This document shows, in pieces, positions 7,090-14,235 of a stretch of DNA of 18,021 bases. Source of the DNA: Candidatus Heimdallarchaeota archaeon (GTDB taxonomy: Archaea > Asgardarchaeota > Heimdallarchaeia > Heimdallarchaeales > Heimdallarchaeaceae); the NCBI GenBank assembly GCA_016839875.1, contig JAEOTK010000030.1:1-18021 (forward strand), in the 5' to 3' direction. Made by a program: the position numbers and the translations under genes. Positions within the stretch are counted from its first letter, which is position 1. Each line of letters opens with the position of its first letter. Under the pieces are notes generated by a model. That model had not been told where the DNA came from and ran no database searches. It saw only the letters and a list, made by a program, of their open reading frames with translations.

Positions 7090-7821
7090 ATGAAGAAAAA
7101 ATATGTACTAATAATGAAGCTTGAAGGAATTTTTCACAATGCGAAATTTCTAAGCAGACCAAATCGTTTTTTGTCTTACATAAATTTGGATCATAAAAGT
7201 GGTAAACAAGCAGCTCACGTCCCAGATCCAGGAAGATTGGAAGAATTACTTATGCCTGGAGCTGAAATAATAGTAAGGCAAGAATTAGAAACTAAGCGTA
7301 AAACTAAGTACAGTCTAGTTGGGGTGAAGAAGGATGATGTCTGGGTGAATATTGACTCAATTTTCACCAATAGAATCTTCAAAGAGGAATTTAACAAAAT
7401 AGATAACTTTCTAGACTATAAAATTCTAAAATCTGAATTTACTTTTGGAAATAGTCGATTCGATTTCTTATTGGAGAATATGCAAACTAAGAAGAAAGCT
7501 TTAGTTGAAGTTAAAGGAGCTACTCTTGTTGAAGATGGATTAGCTCTGTTTCCTGATGCTCCAACAACAAGAGGAGTTAAGCATGTTAAAGAATTAATAA
7601 AAGCAATAAATCAGGATTTTGAAGCTAATGTTGTATTTGTCGTCAAACGTTCTGATGCTATCAGCTTTAAACCTAACAAACATACAGATCCTAAATTTGC
7701 AAAAGCACTGGTTGAAGCTTCAACTGCAGGCGTAAATATTATCGTAGTGAAATGCTCTTATGATCCAATTGTCAAAAAAGAGATCTCAATAATTGGCAAA
7801 CTAGAATACAGTTTGAAGTAA
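7090..7821 (+). CDS. sfsA: SfsA-family nuclease-like protein
   Basis: 243 residues from the ATG at 7090. Alternatives are a TTG at 7069 (250 residues) and an ATG at 7114 (235 residues); none has a clear ribosome-binding site, and the family usually begins just before the equivalent of KLEGIFHNAKFLSRPNRF. The N-terminal OB-like part has AHVPDPGRLEELL (family: AHxPNxGR). The C-terminal PD-(D/E)xK nuclease-fold part has SRFDFLL, LVEVKGATL (E-x-K) and FPDAPTTRGVKHVKEL. The name comes from an Escherichia coli overexpression phenotype (sugar fermentation stimulation). The fold points to nucleic-acid binding or cleavage, but the physiological substrate is not established. Catalytic-looking residues are all present. 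It ends 12 bases from the convergent gene at 7834. Confidence 0.9.
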   Translation: MKKKYVLIMKLEGIFHNAKFLSRPNRFLSYINLDHKSGKQAAHVPDPGRLEELLMPGAEIIVRQELETKRKTKYSLVGVKKDDVWVNIDSIFTNRIFKEEFNKIDNFLDYKILKSEFTFGNSRFDFLLENMQTKKKALVEVKGATLVEDGLALFPDAPTTRGVKHVKELIKAINQDFEANVVFVVKRSDAISFKPNKHTDPKFAKALVEASTAGVNIIVVKCSYDPIVKKEISIIGKLEYSLK

Positions 7822-7833
7822 TTTGAATAACGA

Positions 7834-8187
7834 TCAGATTAACTCTTTCGAAACCATAGAAATAACATTTTTAGCTTCATCTGAGATTTGATGTCTTTTT
7901 GGTGTCAATGCGGCTTGAAATAGATCATTTAGTATCTTTTCTCTATTTCTATTAACTACTTCTAGTAACGCTAAATCATCAACAATTTTGTTTTCCTGGT
8001 ACAGACTGATTATTTCATCTGCAAGATCACCAGTTGTTTCTTTCATTGCTTTGATAATTCGTTTCTCTGAAGCTGTCACTTTCCCATCTTTTTCACAGTA
8101 CTGTTTAACAACTTCAACCATTTGATCTAAAACTTTCAATAATCCTTCTTCTTCCTCAGCAGTAAGTGTATCAATTTCTTCTGACAT
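7834..8187 (-). CDS. Small helical TerB-like protein, unknown function
   Basis: 117 residues starting MSEEIDTLTAEEEEG. I chose the ATG at 8187 over an in-frame TTG at 8214 because GGGGTGG (8196-8202, minus strand) sits 8 bases before it as a ribosome-binding site. The protein is all-helical, acidic at the start and soluble, with no signal peptide or cysteine motif. The stretch CEKDGKVTASEKRIIKAM (about residues 31-48) resembles the D-G-x-(V/I)-x-x-x-E motif of TerB/DUF533-like helical bundles, where acidic residues may bind metal. The match is only motif-level, so the family is tentative. Its own TATA-like box lies at 8228-8237, divergent from the epimerase. Confidence 0.65.
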   Translation of the reverse strand: MSEEIDTLTAEEEEGLLKVLDQMVEVVKQYCEKDGKVTASEKRIIKAMKETTGDLADEIISLYQENKIVDDLALLEVVNRNREKILNDLFQAALTPKRHQISDEAKNVISMVSKELI

Positions 8188-8227
8188 TACGTGTGCCACC
8201 CCTTTACAAGTCAAAGTTTTTTTTCTC

Positions 8228-8237
8228 CTATTTAAAT
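8228..8237 (-). promoter_or_regulatory. TATA-like box for the TerB-like gene
   Basis: On the minus strand ATTTAAATAG lies 41-50 bases before the ATG at 8187, so initiation would be near 8208. A plus-strand candidate, CTTAAAAAC at 8261-8269, could serve the epimerase with little or no leader. The 104 bases between the two start codons thus hold a divergent promoter pair. Confidence 0.4.
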
Positions 8238-8291
8238 CTAAATGTCTGCATTACAAGAACCTTAAAAACAGAAAGAAGATTGGTGAGATGA

Positions 8292-9233
8292 ATGGACATA
8301 ATTGTTACAGGTTGTGCAGGTTTCATAGGTTCTCATTTTGTAGAGAGAATGCTAAAAGAAGGGAACATAATTGCAGGTATAGACAATCTTGATAGAGACA
8401 AAAATGCACTCTATAAGAAGGAAAATCTTGAACATCTTTCCGAATTTGAAAACTTCAGTTTCTTTAATGAAGATATAATGAATTATAAACAAATTAAAGA
8501 TATATTTTCTAATCATAATTTTGATAAAATCGTACATTTAGCTGCAAAAACAGGTGTTAGACAATCAGTAACAAATCCTTTGGAATATTATAATAATAAT
8601 ATTTCTGGAACTTTGGTCTTGCTGGATTTATGTTCCAAATATGGTATAACAGATTTTATTTTTGGGAGTTCTTCTTCAGTTTATGGCAATCATAGCATAC
8701 CTCTTAAAGAAAACATGGAATGTAATCCAATTTCCCCATATGGATTAAGTAAAATAACTTGTGAGATCTATGGAAGAAATTTCTCTGAACTCTACGGAAT
8801 AAATTTTACTGCTCTCCGCTTCTTTACAGTTTATGGTCCTCGACAAAGGATGGGAATGGCAATTTCAAATTTCATAAATGGAATAATTGAGAATAAAAAA
8901 ATACAAGTCTATGGTGATGGTACTTCATCGAGGGATTATACCTATGTTGATGATGTAGTAACAGGAATCTGTCTTGCTTTAGAGAAGAGATTCAGCTACG
9001 AGGTTATTAACATTGGAAGCGGAGAATCAGTATCAATTATGAATTTAATTGATTTAATTGAGGTTGAAATTAAGAATAAAGCCAAGGTAGAGTATAGAGA
9101 AAAACAATTAGGAGATGTAGATTATACTCAAGCTGATATAACTAAAGCTACCTCTCTTATAGGTTACAAACCAAGTATCGATCTCAATAAAGGTATTAAG
9201 AAGTATATTAGTTGGTTAGAAGGAGCTAAGTAA
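8292..9233 (+). CDS. NAD-dependent nucleotide-sugar epimerase/dehydratase (UDP-glucuronate/UDP-glucose 4-epimerase-like)
   Basis: 313 residues, an extended short-chain dehydrogenase/reductase. The N-terminal Rossmann fold has G-C-A-G-F-I-G (residues 7-13) and binds NAD. The active site shows S126-S129 and Y150-x-x-x-K154 (SPYGLSK). The C-terminal substrate part has RFFTVYGPRQRMGMAI, VYGDGTSSRDYTYVDD and NIGSGES. The block around YGPRQRMGMAI is close to UDP-glucuronate 4-epimerases, but GalE-like or 4,6-dehydratase specificity cannot be excluded. ATG at 8292 follows GGTGAG (8282-8287). It would supply a UDP-sugar to the glycan genes that follow. It ends 4 bases from the convergent pyrophosphorylase gene. 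Confidence 0.85.
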   Translation: MDIIVTGCAGFIGSHFVERMLKEGNIIAGIDNLDRDKNALYKKENLEHLSEFENFSFFNEDIMNYKQIKDIFSNHNFDKIVHLAAKTGVRQSVTNPLEYYNNNISGTLVLLDLCSKYGITDFIFGSSSSVYGNHSIPLKENMECNPISPYGLSKITCEIYGRNFSELYGINFTALRFFTVYGPRQRMGMAISNFINGIIENKKIQVYGDGTSSRDYTYVDDVVTGICLALEKRFSYEVINIGSGESVSIMNLIDLIEVEIKNKAKVEYREKQLGDVDYTQADITKATSLIGYKPSIDLNKGIKKYISWLEGAK

Positions 9234-9237
9234 TCAA

Positions 9238-10245
9238 TTATTCGATGGTACCATTTGAAATAACAGAGTAGTCTCCCACTTTAAGTGAATGAGCTTTGAG
9301 ACCATCAACTTGACTATTTGATCCAATTACTGAATCAGAGATAAGAGAACGTCTAATTTTTGATTTCTCAAGAACAACTGTATTTTTCAGTTCGGTATTC
9401 GAAACTTCTACTCCGTTCTCAATCATTACATATGGACCAACAACTGAGTCTGTAACCACACATCCCTCACCTATATACACTGGTGGGTTGATGGTTGAGT
9501 TCTTTATTTCTCCCATTATTGTATGAGTATCATCATTCATGTAATGTTGATTGACTTCAAGTAAATCTTCTGGATATCCAATATCATGTCTCCAACCTTC
9601 CATTTTGACAGCTTTTACTCTGTATTCTTTGTCAATAAGAGATTGAATTGAATCAGATAGTTCATATTCACCTCGTGCTGAAGGAGTTAAACCAGAAAAT
9701 GTGTTGAAAATTACAGGAGAGAATACATAAAAACCAGTTATAACATAATTACTCTTAGGTTTGGAAGGTTTTTCTTCAACTCCTAAAATATTATCTCCAT
9801 CAAGCTCAACAACACCATATCTACTGGGATCTGGATTTTCTTCAATTTGCAAAGTTGCTGAAGCATCAGATGAAAGATGCACATCAATAACTGTTTTTAG
9901 ATTTGCAGAAAAGAGATTGTCACCGAGAAGGACTACAAAGTCATTATTAATTCGATCTGCTACTAGATTTATTGCTGCAGCTAAACCTCTAGTTTGATCA
10001 AATCTTTGTACTACATATGAGATATCTAAACCAAATTCTTGACCATTTTTGAAATAGTCCATTATAGCATTTCTCTGATATCCAACTACAATTATTATCT
10101 CAGTTATACCACATTCTTTTTGGAGATATTCCAAGGAGCGATGAAGTATCGGTTTTCCTGCAACTGGAAGCATGCTTTTGGGTCTGAAGCTAGTTAATGG
10201 TAATAATCTACTGCCATATCCAGCAGCAAGTACAACGCCTTTCAT
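9238..10245 (-). CDS. Glucose-1-phosphate thymidylyltransferase-like NDP-sugar pyrophosphorylase with LbH tail
   Basis: 335 residues. The nucleotidyltransferase domain (about 1-230) has LAAGYGSRLLPLT, the PKSMLPVAGKPIL loop, LLGDN with a metal-binding aspartate at 109, GVEEKP near 155-160 and WRHDIGYPEDL. From about 240 to the end, repeating V-V-x-x-x-x-I/V hexapeptide units form a left-handed beta-helix. This matches the long, StrD-type or archaeal bifunctional (ST0452-like) enzymes rather than the short RmlA. Reaction: sugar-1-phosphate plus dTTP or UTP gives NDP-sugar plus pyrophosphate; the nucleotide and sugar cannot be read from the sequence. No other dTDP-rhamnose genes (rmlB, C, D) are in the window. 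A strong ribosome-binding site supports the ATG at 10245. Confidence 0.87.
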   Translation of the reverse strand: MKGVVLAAGYGSRLLPLTSFRPKSMLPVAGKPILHRSLEYLQKECGITEIIIVVGYQRNAIMDYFKNGQEFGLDISYVVQRFDQTRGLAAAINLVADRINNDFVVLLGDNLFSANLKTVIDVHLSSDASATLQIEENPDPSRYGVVELDGDNILGVEEKPSKPKSNYVITGFYVFSPVIFNTFSGLTPSARGEYELSDSIQSLIDKEYRVKAVKMEGWRHDIGYPEDLLEVNQHYMNDDTHTIMGEIKNSTINPPVYIGEGCVVTDSVVGPYVMIENGVEVSNTELKNTVVLEKSKIRRSLISDSVIGSNSQVDGLKAHSLKVGDYSVISNGTIE

Positions 10246-10250
10246 AATTT

Positions 10251-10259
10251 CTCTCCTTT
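10251..10259 (-). promoter_or_regulatory. Ribosome-binding site of the NDP-sugar pyrophosphorylase
   Basis: On the minus strand AAAGGAGAG lies 5 bases before the ATG, the clearest GGAG-type Shine-Dalgarno sequence in the window. Confidence 0.65.
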
Positions 10260-10286
10260 AAGTTAAACAGTTCTCAATTTTTTAAT

Positions 10287-10296
10287 GATTTAAACC
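10287..10296 (-). promoter_or_regulatory. Candidate TATA box of the NDP-sugar pyrophosphorylase
   Basis: On the minus strand GGTTTAAATC lies 42-51 bases before the start codon, predicting initiation near 10266 and a leader of about 20 nt that includes the ribosome-binding site. Confidence 0.45.
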
Positions 10297-10359
10297 TAAC
10301 TAAAATAGAGTAAAACTGATTATAAAAGAGTTTTTCTCTAAAAAATTCGAGTATTCAAA

Positions 10360-10391
10360 GTTTAGTAAATTCAAAATTTGAGAAACTAAAC
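10360..10391. repeat. Inverted repeat in the divergent intergenic region
   Basis: GTTTAGT (10360-10366) and ACTAAAC (10385-10391) are perfect 7-base inverted repeats 18 bases apart, with a weaker AAATT/AATTT symmetry between them. They sit between the two divergent promoters of the glycan genes, about 35 bases upstream of the 10424 TATA box. A shared regulator site is possible; chance is also likely in such AT-rich DNA. Confidence 0.3.
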
Positions 10392-10423
10392 CTATCATAA
10401 TTTCTTGAATAATTTAAGTTGCG

Positions 10424-10433
10424 CTATAAAAAG
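10424..10433 (+). promoter_or_regulatory. TATA box for the acyltransferase-dehydrogenase-GT2 operon
   Basis: CTATAAAAAG lies 39-48 bases before the ATG at 10472, predicting initiation near 10454. AGGT at 10463-10466, 5 bases before the ATG, is a weak ribosome-binding site. Confidence 0.55.
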
Positions 10434-10471
10434 AATTAAAAAACCAGAAAAATAGTTTTGCTAGGTCTTAG

Positions 10472-11098
10472 ATGTGGACTAAAGCAAGCGAATATGTTGA
10501 ATTGGGTGAAAATGTCAAAATTGGGGAATATGTTGTTCTCGGGGTTATCCCAAAAGTAGAGAAAATTGAACCCTTAATAATTGGCGATGATACAGTCATA
10601 CGTTCTCACTCAGCAATATATACAAACACTGTGATTGGCAAAAAATGTCATACTGGACATAATGTACTAATTAGAGAAAATAATCGAATTGGTAACAATG
10701 TAAGTATAGGAACACATTCAGTCATAGAGAGAGATGCAATACTAGAAGACAATGTGAGAATTCATTCAAATGTTTTCATTCCAGAATATACACACCTAGA
10801 AGAGAAAGCCTGGATCGGACCAAATGTTGTAATGACCAATGCTTATCATCCTTTATGTGCAAAAGCTAAGGAATGTCTAAAAGGTCCTGTTATTAAGAAA
10901 AATGCAATCGTTGGTGCAAATTGCACTATCCTCCCTTATGTAACAATTGGGGAAGGTGCATTTATCGGTGCAGGTTCAGTTGTTACAAAAGATGTTCCCG
11001 ACGGAAGAGTTGCGTTCGGTGTACCTGCTAAGATTGAAAAGAAAACTAAAGAACTTGAATGCAACACTGGCATTCTTGGAAAAAATCCGTATGAGTGA
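10472..11098 (+). CDS. Left-handed beta-helix sugar N-acyltransferase (WbpD/QdtC-like)
   Basis: 208 residues, almost entirely hexapeptide repeats (for example IGEYVVLG, IGNNVSIGTHSVIE, VGANCTILPYVTIGEGAFIG), so a trimeric acetyl-CoA-dependent acyltransferase. Length and order fit enzymes that N-acetylate 3-amino sugars on nucleotide carriers. The block HPLCAKAKECLKGP (near residue 126-140) has two cysteines and is, from memory, shared by archaeal and actinobacterial relatives. The C-terminus has the usual AGSVVTKDVPDGRVAFGVPAK. It is the first gene of a tight three-gene unit; the next gene is a Gfo/Idh/MocA dehydrogenase, as wbpB accompanies wbpD in Pseudomonas. The sugar is inferred, not seen. 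Confidence 0.83.
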   Translation: MWTKASEYVELGENVKIGEYVVLGVIPKVEKIEPLIIGDDTVIRSHSAIYTNTVIGKKCHTGHNVLIRENNRIGNNVSIGTHSVIERDAILEDNVRIHSNVFIPEYTHLEEKAWIGPNVVMTNAYHPLCAKAKECLKGPVIKKNAIVGANCTILPYVTIGEGAFIGAGSVVTKDVPDGRVAFGVPAKIEKKTKELECNTGILGKNPYE

Positions 11099-11103
11099 AT
11101 AAA

Positions 11104-12108
11104 ATGGTTAAAGTTGGATTACTGGGTACTGGGTATTGGGGAAAAAATCACTTAAAATCCTTGAAAAAATTGAGAGATCAAGGAGAAGTTGATAGTATAG
11201 TGGTTTGTGATGCAAATGAAAATATCATCAAAGAAATTGAAAAATATGATGAGGTATCAACAACAACAAATTGGAAAGATCTTCTTAAAGATGGCAAACT
11301 AGATATGGTTTCAATAGTAACACCTTCTCCACTTCATTATTCAATGACAAAAGAGTTCCTGTTGGCAGGAAAAGATGTTTTGGTTGAGAAACCAATGGCA
11401 ATGACTATAGAAGAATGTGATGATCTGATATCTACATCCGAAAAAACAGGTTCAGGTGTCATGGTTGGTCATATTTTTAGATTTCATCCTGGAGTTTTAG
11501 AAATTAAACAAAGAATCGATAAAGGTGAGTTCGGTGATATCTTATACATCAATGTTCGAAGACAGACACTTACCACTCCAAGAAAAGATATGGGTGTCAT
11601 GTTAGCATTAGGAATCCATGAAGTTGACCTCAATTGCTTTCTTCTAGGAGATCAAGATCCCGATTATATTTTTGCAGATATGAATTACTATTTCGATAAT
11701 CAAGAAGAAACAGCTCTTATTATTCAAAAATTTGGAAAAACTACAGCATATTCTTTTGAAAGCTGGGTTGATCCTTCTAAAGGAAAACTCCGAGAACTAC
11801 AATTAGTTGGAAGCTTGGGAAGTGCATCACTTAATTTCTCAGTACCAAACAAGATTATTTTACATCAATCATATCTTAAAAAAATAGAAGAAGAAGGTAA
11901 AAAACGGTTTGATGTCGTTAGTGGAGGAGAATTTGAGGTTAGTGTTGATTTCAAAGAACCTTTATTAGAAGAAATCAGACATTTTGTAAAAGAATCACAG
12001 AATGAAAAGAAATATAATGCTAATGCCTTTATTGGAAAAAGAGCAGTTCAGTTAATTCACAAGGCGATTGAATCAAACGAACGAAAAGCATTAGTGAAAT
12101 ATAAGTGA
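11104..12108 (+). CDS. Gfo/Idh/MocA-family nucleotide-sugar dehydrogenase (WbpB-like)
   Basis: 334 residues from the ATG at 11104; an in-frame GTG at 11095 overlaps the previous stop, but that GTGAAT is better read as the ribosome-binding site. The N-terminal Rossmann fold has GLLGTGYWGKNH for NAD binding. VLVEKPMAM (EKP near residue 95-97) carries the conserved lysine, and GIHEVDLNCFLLG (near 170-182) the conserved histidine. The C-terminal domain is the usual alpha/beta oxidoreductase fold. Proposed role: oxidation of C3 of a UDP-sugar to the 3-keto form, which the DegT aminotransferase at 13104-14189 would aminate and the acyltransferase upstream acetylate. The gene order supports this assignment. 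Other Gfo/Idh/MocA substrates (inositol, other hexoses) remain possible. Confidence 0.85.
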   Translation: MVKVGLLGTGYWGKNHLKSLKKLRDQGEVDSIVVCDANENIIKEIEKYDEVSTTTNWKDLLKDGKLDMVSIVTPSPLHYSMTKEFLLAGKDVLVEKPMAMTIEECDDLISTSEKTGSGVMVGHIFRFHPGVLEIKQRIDKGEFGDILYINVRRQTLTTPRKDMGVMLALGIHEVDLNCFLLGDQDPDYIFADMNYYFDNQEETALIIQKFGKTTAYSFESWVDPSKGKLRELQLVGSLGSASLNFSVPNKIILHQSYLKKIEEEGKKRFDVVSGGEFEVSVDFKEPLLEEIRHFVKESQNEKKYNANAFIGKRAVQLIHKAIESNERKALVKYK

Positions 12109-12113
12109 TTAAA

Positions 12114-12851
12114 ATGTATCGCGGGTCAAAAATTGGTTTGGTGATTATTGCTTATAATGAGCAAAGGCTGATAGAACCCACTCTCGATAATGTTCCAGAT
12201 TTTGTTGATACTGTTATTGTTGTTGATGATTGTAGTACTGACAACACTAGGCAAGTAATCGAAGACAAGAAAGCAAAAGATCCTCGAATAAATATCATAA
12301 AGCATAAAGAAAACATAGGTCCTGGCGGGGCAATAATCAGTGGTTACCTAAAATCTTCTGAACTTGGCAACATGGCTACAGTTGTGATAGGAGGGGACAA
12401 TCAGATGGATCAAACAGAAATGAATAGGTTGCTTGATCCGATAATTGATGGAGAAGCGGATTATACAAAAGGTAATAGATTCTTAGTAGATGCCTTTGGA
12501 GTAATGCCTTTTAAGAGACTTATAGGGAATATTGCTTTGTCAATCTTAACATCCACTTGTGCAGGAACCTTCCATGTTTTTGATACTCAAGATGGATACA
12601 CAGCCATCTCTAAAGAAGCAATTGATATGATCGACTGGTCTCAAGCATGTCAAGCATATGGATATGTAACAGATTTCGTAATAAGAATTGCAGCTTATGG
12701 CTTGAAAATAAAAGATGTCCCCAGACGATCTATTTACTTATCTGGAGAACGTCAAAGCCAGATAGTTATTGGTACTTACATAAAACGATTCTTCCCAATT
12801 CTATTTAATGCTCTAAAATGGAAAATGAACTTTAGACTGAATAAAAATTAG
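12114..12851 (+). CDS. Family 2 glycosyltransferase (dolichol-phosphate sugar synthase-like)
   Basis: 245 residues from the ATG at 12114; the in-frame GTG at 12105 overlaps the preceding stop and is read here as part of a GTGAT ribosome-binding site. GT-A fold: VIIAYNEQRLIEPTL at the start, TVIVVDDCSTDNT binding the nucleotide, GGDNQMD as the metal-binding D-x-x-x-D variant, then GNRF and the acceptor-side TQDGYTAISKEA. It lacks the C-terminal membrane helices of some relatives, so it is cytoplasmic or peripheral. Likely role: moving a sugar from UDP or GDP to dolichol phosphate or to a growing lipid-linked glycan. It ends 3 bases from the convergent small membrane gene. Confidence 0.85.
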   Translation: MYRGSKIGLVIIAYNEQRLIEPTLDNVPDFVDTVIVVDDCSTDNTRQVIEDKKAKDPRINIIKHKENIGPGGAIISGYLKSSELGNMATVVIGGDNQMDQTEMNRLLDPIIDGEADYTKGNRFLVDAFGVMPFKRLIGNIALSILTSTCAGTFHVFDTQDGYTAISKEAIDMIDWSQACQAYGYVTDFVIRIAAYGLKIKDVPRRSIYLSGERQSQIVIGTYIKRFFPILFNALKWKMNFRLNKN

Positions 12852-12854
12852 TTT

Positions 12855-13103
12855 CTATTCAGTTTTTTCGATTTTGTTTTTTGTTCTTAGAGGTGTTGAA
12901 CCTATCCATATCAGAAGTATGACTACAACAGCTACTTCCAGAATTGTAAAAACTGCAATTCCCCAATATCCGCTAAAGAAACTAGTAGAAGCTATATCGG
13001 TTACACCCACTGCAGGGAGTATAATAATCCATATGAGAAAAATTGCACCTATCAGAAGTCCAGCACATATAATTAATAATCCAATTGTTTTATTCTTGTT
13101 CAT
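12855..13103 (-). CDS. Small two-helix membrane protein, unknown function
   Basis: 82 residues with a short basic start (MNKNK), a first membrane helix at about residues 6-30, an extracytoplasmic loop containing ASTSFFSGYWG, a second helix at about 46-67, and a charged tail (TKNKIEKTE). Both ends would face the cytoplasm. No signal-peptide cleavage motif and no known family are recognised. The ATG directly follows the TAA of the DegT aminotransferase, and GGTGAT (the last two codons of that gene) is its ribosome-binding site, so the two are translationally coupled. This argues for a role linked to the glycan pathway, for example anchoring soluble enzymes at the membrane, but nothing in the sequence shows it. 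Confidence 0.7.
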   Translation of the reverse strand: MNKNKTIGLLIICAGLLIGAIFLIWIIILPAVGVTDIASTSFFSGYWGIAVFTILEVAVVVILLIWIGSTPLRTKNKIEKTE

Positions 13104-14189
13104 TTAATCACCTTTGAAGAAAGAGTTAATTGTTTGAGCTACTCTTTCTATTTTTTCGAGTTCTAATGAACCTGAGACTGGTAATGAGAGGATTTGTTTG
13201 CTAATTTTGTCATTTACAGGTAATTCTTGGTAAGTAGTTATTTGCTTTACATATTCTAATTCATTCAGTTTATCTTTATACATTATTGTGGAGCCAATAT
13301 TGTTCTCTTTGAGAAACTGTCTAAGTTCATCTCTCTTTTCTGTTTTGATTGTATAAAGATGATAGACATGTTTGTAACCTTCAGGTTCAAAAGGCAGGTT
13401 AATTTGATCCACTTCATCAATTCCTTGACTATATGTCTCTGCAATCTTCCTTCTATGAGTATTAAAATCTTCAAGACCTTTGATGTGAGCTCGTCCAATT
13501 GCTGCTAGAATCTCACTTAATCTGTTGTTCAATCCAGCAATTTTGTGTTCCCCATTTATTCTCCCATGATCTCTCAAACTCTTTATTTTGTTAATTAATT
13601 CTTCATTGTTTGAGACTACAATTCCTCCATCTCCTGCTACTGTTGCATTCTTTGTTGGGAAGAAAGAAAACGCAGCTAAATCTCCAAGTATACCAGCTTT
13701 GTTTCCTTGACATTCAGCTCCATGAGCTTGACATGCATCTTCTATAGTGAAGATGTTCTTTTCTTTAGCAATTTCAGAAATTGATACCATGTCAGCCATT
13801 AAACCATATAGGTGAACAGGGATAATCGCTTTGGTTTTATTGGTAATTGCTTCTTTTAGTTTTTCAACATCCATGTTGAATGTTGTAGAATCTACATCTA
13901 CGAATTTTGGTTTTGCACCGGCAATTATTATCGAATTAACAGTAGCTGCAAAAGTATTAGGAGTTGTAATTACTTCATCTCCAGGTTGCAAATCAAGAGC
14001 TAAAAGAGACAAATGTAAAGCTGAAGTTCCTGAATTTACTCCAGCACCATATTTAACTCCTTGATAATTTGAAAATTCTTCTTCTAGAAGTGTACATTCT
14101 TTTCCTTTCACAAATTGACCGCTATTCAGAACTCTCTCTATAGCCTCTCTCTCCTGTGCGCCAATATCCACAGTTGTTCTAGGTATCAT
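13104..14189 (-). CDS. DegT/DnrJ/EryC1/StrS-family PLP sugar aminotransferase (WbpE-like)
   Basis: 361 residues, the normal length. The PLP site is visible: NSGTSALHL (52-60), DEVITTPNTFAATVN (71-85), DACQAHGA (151-158, with the aspartate that contacts the PLP nitrogen) and SFFPTKN with the Schiff-base lysine at 180, followed by GDGG. Reaction: glutamate-dependent amination of a keto-sugar nucleotide. With the WbpB-like dehydrogenase and WbpD-like acyltransferase nearby, a 3-keto UDP-sugar is the probable substrate; a 4-keto sugar is the main alternative. On the minus strand it follows the DUF354 gene by 46 bases and has a possible promoter of its own. The stop abuts the start of the small membrane gene. 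Confidence 0.9.
   Translation of the reverse strand: MIPRTTVDIGAQEREAIERVLNSGQFVKGKECTLLEEEFSNYQGVKYGAGVNSGTSALHLSLLALDLQPGDEVITTPNTFAATVNSIIIAGAKPKFVDVDSTTFNMDVEKLKEAITNKTKAIIPVHLYGLMADMVSISEIAKEKNIFTIEDACQAHGAECQGNKAGILGDLAAFSFFPTKNATVAGDGGIVVSNNEELINKIKSLRDHGRINGEHKIAGLNNRLSEILAAIGRAHIKGLEDFNTHRRKIAETYSQGIDEVDQINLPFEPEGYKHVYHLYTIKTEKRDELRQFLKENNIGSTIMYKDKLNELEYVKQITTYQELPVNDKISKQILSLPVSGSLELEKIERVAQTINSFFKGD
13107..13112 (-). promoter_or_regulatory. Ribosome-binding site GGTGAT inside the end of the aminotransferase gene
   Basis: On the minus strand the series is GGT-GAT-TAA-ATG: the last two codons of the aminotransferase form a full GGTGAT Shine-Dalgarno, followed by its stop and immediately by the next start. 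Confidence 0.6.
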
Positions 14190-14216
14190 ACAATCAATAT
14201 TTAAAACAAAAGAATG

Positions 14217-14227
14217 TTTTTAAATTT
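14217..14227 (-). promoter_or_regulatory. Candidate TATA box before the aminotransferase
   Basis: On the minus strand AAATTTAAAAA is centred about 33 bases before the ATG at 14189, placing initiation just before the start codon (near-leaderless). A second AT-rich box at 14197-14206 is too close to the ATG to serve this start. Confidence 0.35.
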
Positions 14228-14235
14228 ATTGAAAT

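Noticed and set aside
12874..13107. Plus-strand open frame of 77 codons opposite the two-helix membrane gene
   Set aside because: The minus-strand frame has clean membrane helices and a GGTGAT ribosome-binding site coupled to the upstream gene; the plus-strand one has neither.
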